From the NCBI RefSeq assembly GCF_040529335.1, contig NZ_CP159534.1, positions 2,542,001 through 2,606,000 on the forward strand: a stretch of DNA of 64,000 bases, read 5' to 3'. Made by a program: the position numbers and the translations under genes. Positions 18,226 through 27,137 of the stretch are shown piece by piece (position 1 is the stretch's first letter; every line of letters begins with the position of its first letter). Source of the stretch: Streptomyces sp. HUAS MG91 (GTDB lineage: Bacteria > Actinomycetota > Actinomycetes > Streptomycetales > Streptomycetaceae). Under the pieces are notes generated by a model that saw only the letters and a program-made list of their open reading frames with translations, did not search any database and was not told the origin of the DNA.

Positions 18226-18350
18226 GCGCAGTTCCCCGCGCCCCTGAGGCATGCGCTGACGCGCAGCCTCCCCCTGAGGCTGCGCTTCGCGCGCCTCTGG
18301 TGATGAGATGGCGCACGCAGTGCGCATCTCAGGGGCGCGGGGAACTGCGC
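18226..18350. repeat. Paired interspersed repeat with nested hairpins
   Basis: Perfect 22-base arms built on GCGCAGTTCCCCGCGCCCC lie at 18226-18247 and 18329-18350. Inside are two further hairpins: GCGCAGCCTC/GAGGCTGCGC and an AGATGGCGCAC/GTGCGCATCT pair. The element occupies the gap after the FadE34-like gene and before LysR and can form a cloverleaf-like structure. Confidence 0.9.
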
Positions 18351-18389
18351 GACCAGCCCCCACCGGGCCGCGGACGAGAACGCGCCCCC

Positions 18390-20585
18390 TTAATCCCGGG
18401 GCAACCCCAGCACCCGTTCCGCCACCACGTTGAGCTGGACCTGGGTGGTGCCGCCGGCGATGGTGAGGCAGCGGGACAGGAGGAAGCCGTGCAGGGCGCG
18501 TTCCCCCGGCCCCTCGCGGAGCGCCCCCGCGGGGCCGAGGAGCTCCAGGGCCAGTTCGGCGACCCGCTGCTGGTGCGGCGTCTGGACGAGTTTGCGGATG
18601 GAGGCGCCGGGGCCGGGCCCCTCTCCGGCGACCTGCCGCATGGTCGTGCGCAGCCCGATGCAGGCCAGCGCGTGCGCCTCGGCGGCAAGGGCCCCGATCC
18701 GGGCCCGAACGGCCCCGTCGAGGTCACCGGCGCGGGCGAGCAGCGCTTCCAGGCCGGTGTCGAAGGTCAGCTGGTCGGCCATGTGGACGCGTTCGTTGCC
18801 GAGGGTGTGGCGGGCGACCCGCCAGCCGTCGTCGACCTCGCCCACGACGGCGTCGGCGGGCAGCAGGACGTCGTCGAAGTAGACCTCGTTGAAGAGCGCG
18901 TCGCCGGTGATCTCGCGCAGTGGCCGGACGTCGATGCCGTCGGTGTGCTTCATGTCGACGAGGAAGTAGGTGAGCCCCTTGTGCTTGGGGGCGTCGGGGT
19001 TGGTGCGGGCCAGCAGGATGCCGTGGTCGGCCCACTGGGCGGCGCTCGTCCACACCTTCTGGCCGTTGATCCGCCAGCGTCCGTCGGGGAGGCGTTCGGC
19101 GCGCGTGCGCAGCGAGGCGAGGTCGGATCCGGCGCCGGGCTCGGAGAACAGCTGGCACCAGAGCAGTTCGCCGCGCAGGGTCGCGGGGAGGTAGCGGTCG
19201 CGCTGCGCGGCGGTGCCGTAGGCGATCAGCGACGGGACGACCCAGGTGGCGATGCCGAGATCGGCGACCCGCACCCCGGCCGCCGTCAACTCCTGCTGCA
19301 CGGCGAGCTGTTGGATCGGTCCGGCGCCGAGGCCGTACGGCGCGGGGAGGTGCGGCGCCGCGTATCCGGTGGGCGCGAGGGCGAGGCGGGCGGCGCGCGG
19401 GTCGAGCCCGCGGGCGGCCCCGACCACTCTCCTGGCGTCCTCCTTGTACGGGTCGGCCTCGGCGGGCAGGTCGAGGCGCAGCTCGCGGCGGACCCCGGTC
19501 TCGGCGAGGCGGACGGCGCGCAGCCGGTGGGAGTCGCCGGCGCCGAGCAGCTGCCGGGCGACGACGGCCCGCCGCAGGTAGAGGTGGGCGTCGTGCTCCC
19601 AGGTGAATCCGGTGCCGCCGAGGATCTGGATGCAGTCCTTGGCGCAGCTGTGGGCGGCGTCGAGCGCGGTCCCGGCGGCGAGCGCGGCGGTGAGGGAGCG
19701 GACCTCGCCGGGGACCGGGTCGTCGAGGGCGCGGGCGGCGTCCCACACGAGGGCGCCCGCCTGCTCGACCCGGACGAGCATGTCGGCGCAGAGGTGCTTG
19801 ACGCCCTGGAACTGTCCGATGGGCCGCCCGAACTGCTCGCGCACCCGGGCGTGTTCGGCTGCGGTGTGCAGCGCCCAGGCGGCGGTGCCGCAGGCGTCGG
19901 CGGCGAGCAGCACGGCGGCGAGGTCGCGCACCAGGGAGCCGGGCGGGGCGAGGATGCGGGCGGCGGGCACGGTGGCGCCGGAGGCGGTGATCCCGGCGGT
20001 GGGCCGGGTCGGGTCGGCGCTGTCGTGGGCCCGCACGGCGAGCCCGGGGGTGGCGGCGTCGACGGCGAGCCAGACCACGCCGTCCGAGCTGTCGGCGGCG
20101 AGCACCAAAAGGTCGGCGTCGGCGCCGCCGAGCACGGGCGGCGCGGTCCCGTCGAGGACGAGTCCGTCGGGTCCGGCGACCGCGCTGAGGCCGCCCGCGG
20201 CGAAGGCGACGGCCCCGATCAGCTCTCCGGAGGCGAGCCGCCCGGCGAGCTCCGGGGCGCCCGCCCGGGCCAGCACCTCGGCCGCGAGCACGGTGGCGAG
20301 GAACGGTCCGGGCAGCGCGGCGCGGCCCGCCTCCTCGACGACCACCGCGAGATCGAGCAGGGTCCCGCCCCCGCCCCCGTAAGCCTCGGGCAGCCCCACT
20401 GCGAGGAGGCCCTGCGCGGCGAGGCTGTCCCAGTACGGCGGGCGGTGTCCCGGCGCGGCCGGGGCGTCGAGCAGTTTGCGCACTTCGTCGGGTGGTGCGG
20501 CGCGCGCGATCCAGCCGCGCACGGAGGCGGCGAGTTCCCGCTGGTCCTGAGTGATGGCAATGACGGCACTGTCGGCGGTCCCCAT
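18390..20585 (-). CDS. Fused two-domain acyl-CoA dehydrogenase (FadE34-like)
   Basis: A 731-residue tandem fusion of two acyl-CoA dehydrogenase units. The N-terminal half (about 8-365) has VREQFGRPIGQFQGVKH and GGTGFTWEHDAHLY, where Glu is the likely base; the C-terminal half (about 375-731) has LFSEPGAGSDLASL and RWRINGQKVWTSAAQWAD. In mycobacteria this architecture (FadE34/ChsE3) replaces the alpha2beta2 heterotetramers that oxidise steroid side-chain CoA esters, and it is encoded next to kstR. The start at 20585 lies 12 bases from a perfect KstR-type site (20597-20610). The architecture plus operator make the steroid-type assignment the best supported in this window. Confidence 0.85.
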   Translation of the reverse strand: MGTADSAVIAITQDQRELAASVRGWIARAAPPDEVRKLLDAPAAPGHRPPYWDSLAAQGLLAVGLPEAYGGGGGTLLDLAVVVEEAGRAALPGPFLATVLAAEVLARAGAPELAGRLASGELIGAVAFAAGGLSAVAGPDGLVLDGTAPPVLGGADADLLVLAADSSDGVVWLAVDAATPGLAVRAHDSADPTRPTAGITASGATVPAARILAPPGSLVRDLAAVLLAADACGTAAWALHTAAEHARVREQFGRPIGQFQGVKHLCADMLVRVEQAGALVWDAARALDDPVPGEVRSLTAALAAGTALDAAHSCAKDCIQILGGTGFTWEHDAHLYLRRAVVARQLLGAGDSHRLRAVRLAETGVRRELRLDLPAEADPYKEDARRVVGAARGLDPRAARLALAPTGYAAPHLPAPYGLGAGPIQQLAVQQELTAAGVRVADLGIATWVVPSLIAYGTAAQRDRYLPATLRGELLWCQLFSEPGAGSDLASLRTRAERLPDGRWRINGQKVWTSAAQWADHGILLARTNPDAPKHKGLTYFLVDMKHTDGIDVRPLREITGDALFNEVYFDDVLLPADAVVGEVDDGWRVARHTLGNERVHMADQLTFDTGLEALLARAGDLDGAVRARIGALAAEAHALACIGLRTTMRQVAGEGPGPGASIRKLVQTPHQQRVAELALELLGPAGALREGPGERALHGFLLSRCLTIAGGTTQVQLNVVAERVLGLPRD

Positions 20586-20596
20586 GCGGCGCACGG

Positions 20597-20610
20597 TAGA
20601 ACACGTTCCA
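20597..20610. promoter_or_regulatory. KstR-like operator, exact consensus match
   Basis: TAGAACACGTTCCA matches TNNAACNNGTTNNA at every fixed position. It lies 12 bases upstream of the fused acyl-CoA dehydrogenase start, where a repressor would block the promoter or early transcript. Confidence 0.75.
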
Positions 20611-20627
20611 GTAGAGGGGAAGAGCAG

Positions 20628-20646
20628 ATCTGACGGCAAGTCAGAT
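20628..20646. promoter_or_regulatory. ATCTGAC-N5-GTCAGAT palindrome
   Basis: Perfect seven-base arms ATCTGAC and GTCAGAT around GGCAA. It lies 18 bases beyond the KstR-like site in the divergent gap between the fused dehydrogenase and the MFS gene, so this promoter may answer to two regulators. Confidence 0.65.
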
Positions 20647-20818
20647 TCCCTCGCGGCCCGACCGCGGCGAGGTCCCATGTAATGAAAAGGTCAAGGTTCG
20701 CGCTCGTACGACAAACATCGGAATAGTCGCCCGAGCGAACAGGTTCGACCTACACGCACTCCCGCTCGCGCTCCGCCCGCACAGGCGATCCGAACCTGCC
20801 CTCCGGAGGCCCTCCGCA

Positions 20819-22549
20819 ATGTCCCAACCGACGACCACTTCCCGCCGGACAGGCGGCGTCGTCCCCGTCCTCGCCTTCGCCGGCATCGTCGTGGCGGTCA
20901 TGCAGACGCTGCTCGTACCGGTGATCAAGGACCTGCCCGAGCTGCTGGACACCGCACCCTCGAACGCCACCTGGGTGATGACCTCGACCCTGCTCGCCGG
21001 CGCCGTCTCGACGCCCATCATGGGCCGCCTCGGCGACCTCGCCGGCAAGCGCCGGATGCTGCTCGCCAGCCTCGCGATCATGGTGATCGGCTCGCTGATC
21101 TGCGGCTTCACCGACCAGCTCCTGGTGATGATCGTCGGCCGTGCCCTCCAGGGCTTCGCCATGGGCGCCATCCCGCTCGGCATCGGCCTGATGCGCGACA
21201 TGCTGCCGCGCGAGAAGCTCGGCTCGGCGATGGCCCTGATGTCCTCCTCCATCGGCGTCGGCGGCGGTCTCGCCCTGCCGGTCGCCGCGCTCGTCGCCCA
21301 GCACGCCGACTGGCACGCGCTGTTCTTCGGCGCGGCGGGCCTGGGCGTCGTCTCCATGATCCTCACCCTCGCCTTCGTCCCGGAGAGCCCGCTGCGCGCG
21401 CAGGGCAGCTTCGACTACGCGGGCGCGTTCGGCCTCTCCGCCGGTCTGGTCCTCTTCCTCCTGCCGATCACCAAGGGCAGCGACTGGGGCTGGAGCAGCG
21501 GCACGACGCTCGGCCTGTTCGGCGCGGCGCTCGTGGTCCTCGTCCTGTGGGGCGTGATGGAGCTGCGCCTGAAGGCCCCGCTCGTCGACCTGCGCACCAC
21601 GGCCCGCCGTGAGGTGCTGCTCACCAACCTGGCCTCGATCATGGTGGGTGTCGCGTTCTACGCGATCTCGCTCGTCCTGCCCCAGCTGCTCCAGCTGCCC
21701 TCCGCCACCGGCTACGGCCTCGGTCAGTCGATGGTCGTCGCGGGCCTGTGCGTCGCACCGCTCGGCCTGACGATGATGTTCACGGCTCCGGTCTACGCCC
21801 GCCTGTCCGCGACGTTCGGGCCGAAGGTCACGCTGATCCTCGGCATGCTGATCATCGCGATCGGCTACGGCGCCGGTCTCGGCCTGATGAGCGCGCCCTG
21901 GCAGACGATCATCATCTCCGTGGTGGTCGGCGCGGGCATCGGCCTCGCGTACTCGTCGCTGCCGGCCCTGATCATCGGAGCCGTCGACGCGTCGGAGACG
22001 GGCGCGGCCACCGGCCTGAACACCCTGATGCGGTCGATCGGCACGTCGGTGTCGTCGGCGGTCATCGGCATGGTCCTCGCCAACACGGCGAACCACGTCG
22101 GCGGGGTCGCGATCCCCACGATGCACGGCTTCCGCGTCTCGTTCCTGATCGCCACGGCCGCGGTCGCGATGGGCGTGGTCCTGGCCCTGTTCCTGCCCAA
22201 GCGCAAGGTGGCCGTCGTCCAGCTGCGGGCCAGCAGCGAGGAGGAGGCCAACCTGGCGCGCGCCGAGGAGGCCCTGGCCCACTTCCGCGGCCAGGTCGTG
22301 GACCCGGCGGGCATGCCCGTCACCCACGCCAAGGTGACCCTGATCGACCGTCGCGGCCGGCAGGCGGGCGCCGCCCTCACCGACCACGAGGGCCGCTACT
22401 CCCTGGCCGTCCCCGCGGGCGGCTCCTACGTCCTGGCGGCGACCGCCGCCGGGCACGCGCCGCGGGCGTCGGCGGCGACGCACCACGGCGAGGACCGCGC
22501 GGTGCACGTGGACCTGGCCCTGGAGGCGGTGGCGGTCCCGCAGCCGTAA
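20819..22549 (+). CDS. MFS transporter with C-terminal carboxypeptidase-regulatory-like domain
   Basis: A 576-residue protein. The first 465 residues form an MFS transporter with about 12-14 helices (GRLGDLAGKRRMLL after helix 2; GRALQGFAMGAIPLG in helix 4). After a charged linker (ASSEEEANLARAEEALAHF), residues about 493-560 form a beta-sandwich of the CarboxypepD_reg/SdrD B type: GQVVDPAGMPVTHAKVTLIDRRG, then TDHEGRYSLAVPAGGSYVL. Such domains normally occur outside the cell; here an even helix count would leave it in the cytosol. Substrate unknown. The 5' gap carries KstR-like and CTGAC palindromes, so it may be co-regulated with the divergent dehydrogenase. Confidence 0.82.
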   Translation: MSQPTTTSRRTGGVVPVLAFAGIVVAVMQTLLVPVIKDLPELLDTAPSNATWVMTSTLLAGAVSTPIMGRLGDLAGKRRMLLASLAIMVIGSLICGFTDQLLVMIVGRALQGFAMGAIPLGIGLMRDMLPREKLGSAMALMSSSIGVGGGLALPVAALVAQHADWHALFFGAAGLGVVSMILTLAFVPESPLRAQGSFDYAGAFGLSAGLVLFLLPITKGSDWGWSSGTTLGLFGAALVVLVLWGVMELRLKAPLVDLRTTARREVLLTNLASIMVGVAFYAISLVLPQLLQLPSATGYGLGQSMVVAGLCVAPLGLTMMFTAPVYARLSATFGPKVTLILGMLIIAIGYGAGLGLMSAPWQTIIISVVVGAGIGLAYSSLPALIIGAVDASETGAATGLNTLMRSIGTSVSSAVIGMVLANTANHVGGVAIPTMHGFRVSFLIATAAVAMGVVLALFLPKRKVAVVQLRASSEEEANLARAEEALAHFRGQVVDPAGMPVTHAKVTLIDRRGRQAGAALTDHEGRYSLAVPAGGSYVLAATAAGHAPRASAATHHGEDRAVHVDLALEAVAVPQP

Positions 22550-22584
22550 CGGGCCCTGCGGGCCGCCGAGTTGAGCTGCTGCCG

Positions 22585-22616
22585 AGAACGCGCCGGGCGA
22601 TCGCCCGGCGCGTTCT
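22585..22616. terminator. Perfect 32-base palindromic hairpin
   Basis: AGAACGCGCCGGGCGA is followed directly by its reverse complement TCGCCCGGCGCGTTCT. It lies 36 bases after the MFS stop and is followed by GCTTCTGC, so it is a strong intrinsic terminator. Confidence 0.85.
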
Positions 22617-22702
22617 GCTTCTGCGCGAACCGCCGCCGACGCGCGATCATGCGGGAGGAGACGCGGCGACCGCACCGTCGCACGACGAAGGGTGGCTCCA
22701 CC

Positions 22703-23569
22703 GTGCAGCGTTACGACTGGCTCCGGCAGATCCGCGGACTCGACCCCGAGCGCGACTACGAGCGGATCTACGCGATCAGCACCACCCACGAGTTCCCGTG
22801 GGACTTCATGCAGGCGCTCGGCTTCGCGCTCTACCGCACGTACGCCGTGCCGAGCATCGGACAACTCCTCGCGAGAACGGGCGAGTTCACCGAGCGCGCG
22901 CAGAAGCGGTACGACGACACGGTGCTCATCCTCGACGCGGTGGGCGAGCACGGCATGGACGCGGAGCAGGGCCGCACCGCGATCCGCCGCATGAACCGGA
23001 TGCACGGCAGCTACGACATACCGAACGACGACCTCCGCTATGTCCTGGCCACGTTCGTCGTGGTCCCCAAGCGCTGGCTGGACGAGTTCGGCTGGCGCCC
23101 GCTGTCGGACCACGAGATCCGGGCGTCCACCCACTACTACCGGGCGCTGGGCCGCCGCATGAACATCAAGGACATCCCGGAGACCTACGCGGAGTTCGAG
23201 GAGTTCATGGACGACTACGAGCGCCGCCACTTCGCCTTCGACAAGGGCGGCCGGGCGGTCTCGGAGGCCACGCTCGACCTGATGGCGTCCTGGTACCCGG
23301 GCCCGCTCGGCGCGGCGATGCGCAGGGCGACCGTATGCCTGATGGACCCGCCGATGCGCGCGGCCTTCGCCTATCCGGCGCCGCCCGCCGTCCTGGAGCG
23401 CGCGGTGCGCGGCGGCATGCGCCTGCGCGGCCGGCTGATACGGCTCCTGCCGCCGCGCCGCACCCCGCGCTTCGCCCGCCAGAGTCCCAACGTCCGGGGC
23501 TATCCGCACGGCTTCCGGGTGGCGGACCTCGGCACGTTCCCCGAGCCTGGTGGCACCAGTAACCGCTAG
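22703..23569 (+). CDS. MpaB/rubber-oxygenase-type (DUF2236) protein
   Basis: A 288-residue helical protein with the DUF2236 layout: YERIYAISTTHEFPWDFMQALGFALYRTYAVPSIG near the N-terminus, then GRTAIRRMNRMHGSYDIPNDDLRYVLATFVVVPKRW. The conserved basic/His segment RMHGSY is typical of MpaB-like oxygenases related to latex-clearing protein, which bind heme. It likely acts as a monooxygenase on an isoprenoid or fatty substrate; the substrate is unknown. GTG 22703 is preferred because GAAGGGTGG precedes it; an in-frame ATG at 22649 would add an atypical Arg-rich leader. Confidence 0.75.
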   Translation: MQRYDWLRQIRGLDPERDYERIYAISTTHEFPWDFMQALGFALYRTYAVPSIGQLLARTGEFTERAQKRYDDTVLILDAVGEHGMDAEQGRTAIRRMNRMHGSYDIPNDDLRYVLATFVVVPKRWLDEFGWRPLSDHEIRASTHYYRALGRRMNIKDIPETYAEFEEFMDDYERRHFAFDKGGRAVSEATLDLMASWYPGPLGAAMRRATVCLMDPPMRAAFAYPAPPAVLERAVRGGMRLRGRLIRLLPPRRTPRFARQSPNVRGYPHGFRVADLGTFPEPGGTSNR

Positions 23570-23716
23570 GCATGCGCCAGCCGATTATTCAGCAGTCGGG
23601 GAACGCTGTCAGAAGTATTGAAAAGTCCGGCCACTAGTCATATGCCGTCGGTAATGTGGCGTCACCTTCCTTCGAGTGGAGGGGTGGTGGGAGCCCGTAC
23701 CGGGGGTTCCAGACAG

Positions 23717-25354
23717 ATGGTCGCCTTGCCGAAGCAGAAGAGCTCGCACGACGCGGGACCCGCCGCGCAGCACTGTGACCCGTATCCGACGGTGACGGTG
23801 GACGCGGCAGGAACCGTGCTGTCCTACAACGAGCAGGCCGCCGACCTGCTCGCCCGGATCGACGTCGGCGCCGCGCTGCCCGACGTGGCGCCCGCCTGGC
23901 TGGCCGAGGCCCATCTGCGGCACGCGGGCGGCGCCCGGACGGCGCCCTCCGCGTGGGCGGGCGGCCGGATCGGCGAGCTGCGGGTGAAGGCGCTCGCCGG
24001 GCCGGGCGCGGCGGGGACGGTGACGTGGTGGCTGGTGAGCGACAGCGCTCCGGCCGGTGCCGCGCAGGAGCTGGCGCGGGAGCGGGCGAGAGCCGCTCTG
24101 TTGCAGGAGCTCTCGTCCGAACTGCTCACCTCGCTGGACGTGGCGCACTGCCGTGAGGTGACCGTGCGGCGGGCGGCCCGGCATCTGGCGGACGCGGCGG
24201 TCCTGGTCGGCATGAGCGACGGCCGCGACTTCCCTGTCACGCGGTGCACCGCGGGCGGGCCGGTGACCGAGGAACGCATACCTCTGGACGCCGGCCAACT
24301 GCCGGGCCTGGCCGAGGCGTTGCTCGGGCTGCCCACGACGCCGTCGGCCTGGATCGATCCGGGCGCGGTGCCGTCCTGGGCGGTGCCCGAGGGGTTCGCG
24401 GGCGAGGTCGCCGCCGTCGGTTCGGTGGTCGTGGTGCCGCTGCCCGGGCACGGCGCTCCGGCCGGCTGTCTGATCCTGCTGCGCCGCCCGGGCAGGGCGC
24501 CGTTCGGCTCCGCCGAGGAGCGCTTCGCCCGGCTCTTCGCCGCGCGGGCCGGTGCCGCCCTCTCCCTCGCCCGCAGCCACGCCCGCCAGGCACGCTTCAC
24601 CGACGTACTGATGCGCGATCTGCTGCCGCCCGCCCTCGGCCGGGTGCACGGCATCTGCTTCTCCGGCCGCTACCGCAGCTCGACCGCGGGCGAGCGGGTC
24701 GGCGGCGACTTCTACGACCTGCTTCCCGGGGCCGTGCCGGAGGCCGAGACCGTCGCGGTGCTGGGCGACGTGTGCGGCAAGGGGATCGAGGCCGCGGTGG
24801 TGGCCGGCCGGGTGCGGCACGCGCTCCAGGCGCTGGTGCCGTTCGCCGCCGACCACACCCGGCTGCTGACCCTCCTCAACGACGCGCTGCTGGCCGCGCG
24901 GCAGGCGCCCTTCGTGACGCTCGTCCTGGTCAGCGCCGTGCGCGAGGGCCCACGGGTGCGGCTGCGCGTCTCCAGCGCGGGCCATCCCGCCCCGCTCGTC
25001 GTGCGCGCCGGCGGCCGGGTCGAGCAGGTCCCGGTCGGCGGGACGCTGCTCGGCGCGATCGAGGAGCTGGAGTTCGAGACCGCCGATGTCGTCCTGGAGC
25101 CGGGCGAGACCTGCCTGCTGTACTCCGACGGGATCACCGAGGCGCGCGGCGGTCCGCTGAGCGACGTGATGTTCGGCGAGGACCGGCTGCGCGCGGTGCT
25201 GGCCCCCTGCGCGGGCATGCCGACCGAGGCGGTCACCGAGCACGTACAGATGGTCGCCGCCCAGTGGCTGGGCGGCGGCCCGCACGACGACATGGCCGTC
25301 CTGGCGATCGGCGCGCCGGGCCGGCCGGGCGCGTCACCGAACGAAGACCTGTGA
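23717..25354 (+). CDS. PAS-GAF-PP2C phosphatase (SpoIIE/RsbU family)
   Basis: About 545 residues. A PAS-like segment (YPTVTVDAAGTVLSYNEQAADLL) is followed by a helical linker, a GAF-like domain (about 135-295), and a PP2C domain with all metal-binding motifs: GERVGGDFYDLLPG, LGDVCGKGIEAAVVA, SAGHPAPLVV, LLYSDGITEARGG, GPHDDMAVLAI. It would dephosphorylate an anti-sigma-factor antagonist in a sigma-B-like partner switch. GTG at 23687 behind GGAGGGG is an alternative start. A B12-binding protein gene starts 19 bases downstream, hinting at light or cobalamin input. Confidence 0.85.
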   Translation: MVALPKQKSSHDAGPAAQHCDPYPTVTVDAAGTVLSYNEQAADLLARIDVGAALPDVAPAWLAEAHLRHAGGARTAPSAWAGGRIGELRVKALAGPGAAGTVTWWLVSDSAPAGAAQELARERARAALLQELSSELLTSLDVAHCREVTVRRAARHLADAAVLVGMSDGRDFPVTRCTAGGPVTEERIPLDAGQLPGLAEALLGLPTTPSAWIDPGAVPSWAVPEGFAGEVAAVGSVVVVPLPGHGAPAGCLILLRRPGRAPFGSAEERFARLFAARAGAALSLARSHARQARFTDVLMRDLLPPALGRVHGICFSGRYRSSTAGERVGGDFYDLLPGAVPEAETVAVLGDVCGKGIEAAVVAGRVRHALQALVPFAADHTRLLTLLNDALLAARQAPFVTLVLVSAVREGPRVRLRVSSAGHPAPLVVRAGGRVEQVPVGGTLLGAIEELEFETADVVLEPGETCLLYSDGITEARGGPLSDVMFGEDRLRAVLAPCAGMPTEAVTEHVQMVAAQWLGGGPHDDMAVLAIGAPGRPGASPNEDL

Positions 25355-25373
25355 ACGACCCGGCCCGGAAAGG

Positions 25374-26468
25374 GTGAGCCACGTGACCGGTGGCACTGAC
25401 AGTGATTTCCCCACCTCTCTCGCCGAGCCGCGCGAGCGTCTGTGGCAGGCGCTCCACGCGTGCGACGAGACGCGCGCCGTCGCCGTGGTGCGCGGCGCGC
25501 TCGGCGCGACCCCCTCGACGGCGGAACGGACGCGGGCCGCGGGCGAACGGGTCCTGCTCGAACTGATCGCACCGGTCCAGGCGCGGCTGGGCGAGGCCTG
25601 GGCGGCCAACGACATCACGGTGGCGCAGGAGCACGCCGGTACGGCGATCAGCGAGCGGTGCGTCGCGGCCGTCGTCGACTCCACCGCGTCGGCGCGGCCC
25701 GGCACTCCGGCCGGACGGGTGGTCGTCGCATGCGTCGACGGCGAGTGGCACGCCCTGCCCGCGCGCCTGGTCAGCGAGGTGCTGCGGCTGCGGGGCTGGC
25801 GCGTCGACTATCTCGGGGCGCACGTCCCCACCGAGCATCTGGTCGCCCACGCCCGGTACACCCGCGCCCGGGCGGTACTGCTGTCCTCGTCCGTCGAGGT
25901 GCTGCTGCCCGCCGCCCACAACGCGATCAGCTCGTGCCAGGGTGCCGGGTTCCCGGTGATCGCCGGCGGCGCCGCGTTCGGTCCGCAGGGCCGCTACGCC
26001 CGGCTGATGCGGGCGGAGTGGGCCGGGGACGCGCCCGGCGCCGCCGCCCTCCTCGACGGGGGCCCGCGGCGGCCCGGGGCGCGCGCGGTCCGGCCGCCCG
26101 AGGCGGATCTGCCGCACCTGGGCGACGAGGAGTACACCATGGTCCTGCGGAGCAAGCGGCAGCTGGCCAAGCAGGCCCTGGCGGACGTCCAGGAGAGCTT
26201 CCCCGAGACGCGCTGGTACAACCGCTACCAGAACGAGCGGACCGCCGAGGACATCGACCACATCGTCACGTATCTCGCGACCGCCCTCTACGTCGACTGC
26301 CCCGAGCTGTTCGCCCGGTTCCTCGCGTGGACCGCGGACATCCTGACCGCCCGCGGTGTCCCGCCGCGCTGCCTGCTCGCCGCGCTGGACTCGCTCGTGG
26401 GCCAACTCAAGGACTTCCCGCGGGTGTTCGGCATCCTGCACGTCGCCCGGGGCGCTCTCGAAACCTAG
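25374..26468 (+). CDS. CarH-like cobalamin-binding protein without DNA-binding domain
   Basis: A 364-residue protein. Residues 20-105 form the methionine-synthase-cap-like helical domain with W76-x9-E86-H87, the exact spacing of the upper-ligand motif of the B12 photoreceptor CarH. Residues 113-215 form a B12-binding Rossmann domain with His126 (GEWHALP; Gly of the usual ExHxxG is Pro), SSSVEV and the loop VIAGGAAFG. There is no MerR helix-turn-helix. Instead a helical C-terminal domain (about 240-364: YNRYQNERTAEDIDHIVTYLATALY) of unknown type follows. It probably binds adenosyl- or methylcobalamin and transmits a light or cobalamin signal to the upstream phosphatase. GTG start with GGAAAGG before it. 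Confidence 0.8.
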   Translation: MSHVTGGTDSDFPTSLAEPRERLWQALHACDETRAVAVVRGALGATPSTAERTRAAGERVLLELIAPVQARLGEAWAANDITVAQEHAGTAISERCVAAVVDSTASARPGTPAGRVVVACVDGEWHALPARLVSEVLRLRGWRVDYLGAHVPTEHLVAHARYTRARAVLLSSSVEVLLPAAHNAISSCQGAGFPVIAGGAAFGPQGRYARLMRAEWAGDAPGAAALLDGGPRRPGARAVRPPEADLPHLGDEEYTMVLRSKRQLAKQALADVQESFPETRWYNRYQNERTAEDIDHIVTYLATALYVDCPELFARFLAWTADILTARGVPPRCLLAALDSLVGQLKDFPRVFGILHVARGALET

Positions 26469-26546
26469 CCGGGCCCGACCCACGCCACCTGCGACGACGC
26501 CGCCCGACCGGCCCGGCGCCATGCGGCGCGCCATAAATGACTCGCC

Positions 26547-26578
26547 GTGGTGCCACTGGTGTGCCATAGTGGCACCAC
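26547..26578. promoter_or_regulatory. Inverted repeat GTGGTGCCACT / AGTGGCACCAC
   Basis: Perfect 11-base arms around a 10-base spacer (GGTGTGCCAT, which itself repeats part of the motif). It lies 47 bases upstream of the GtrA-like gene and reads as an operator for a dimeric regulator of unknown identity. Confidence 0.6.
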
Positions 26579-26624
26579 TGGCAGGGCGCAGGGGTGCGCC
26601 GCGTCATCGACGGGGGCGGGGATC

Positions 26625-27122
26625 ATGGGGACGGGACAGAGAAGCGAGCAGGCGGCACCCGGGGCCGCCGTGGCGTTCGCCCGGTTCGTGGCGTGCGGGG
26701 GCGGCGTGGGCGTCGCGTCCAGTTTCGCGGTGACGGCCCTCGCCGACCGGCTCCCGTGGGTGCTGGCCAACGCCCTGGTCACCGTGGTCTCCACGCTGCT
26801 CGCCACCGAGCTGCACGCCCGGTTCACCTTCGGCGCGGGCGGACGGGCGAGCTGGAGCCAGCATGCGCAGTCGGCCGGATCGGCGGCGGGCGCGTACGTG
26901 GTGACCTGCCTGGCGATGGCGGGCCTGCGGTATCTGGTGGACGCGCCGGGCGCGGTCCTGGAGCAGGTCGTCTATCTGTCGGCCTCCGCGCTCACCGGCG
27001 TCGCCCGGTTCGCGGTGCTGCGTCTCGTGACGTTCGCCCGCGGCCGGGCGAAGGCGCCGGTGGCCGCCCGCCCGGTGCCCGCGAGCCCGGTCGGCGCCGC
27101 GGCGCTCTGCCGCGCTGCTTGA
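26625..27122 (+). CDS. GtrA-like four-helix membrane protein
   Basis: A 165-residue protein with four hydrophobic segments (about 15-35, 43-62, 85-105, 117-140) and the GtrA-like motif ELHARFTFG after helix 2. GtrA proteins help translocate lipid-linked sugars or otherwise serve surface polysaccharide modification. ATG 26625 follows CGGGGGCGGGG. It is monocistronic, with a perfect inverted repeat in its promoter region, and ends 15 bases from convergent pepE. Confidence 0.65.
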   Translation: MGTGQRSEQAAPGAAVAFARFVACGGGVGVASSFAVTALADRLPWVLANALVTVVSTLLATELHARFTFGAGGRASWSQHAQSAGSAAGAYVVTCLAMAGLRYLVDAPGAVLEQVVYLSASALTGVARFAVLRLVTFARGRAKAPVAARPVPASPVGAAALCRAA

Positions 27123-27137
27123 GGGCCGCGAGCGGCG

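Noticed and set aside
20750..23509. A 919-codon antisense frame over the MFS and oxygenase genes
   Set aside because: It mirrors high-GC codon bias of the real genes, is full of Arg/Asp/His low-complexity sequence and has no domain; the plus-strand genes explain the region.
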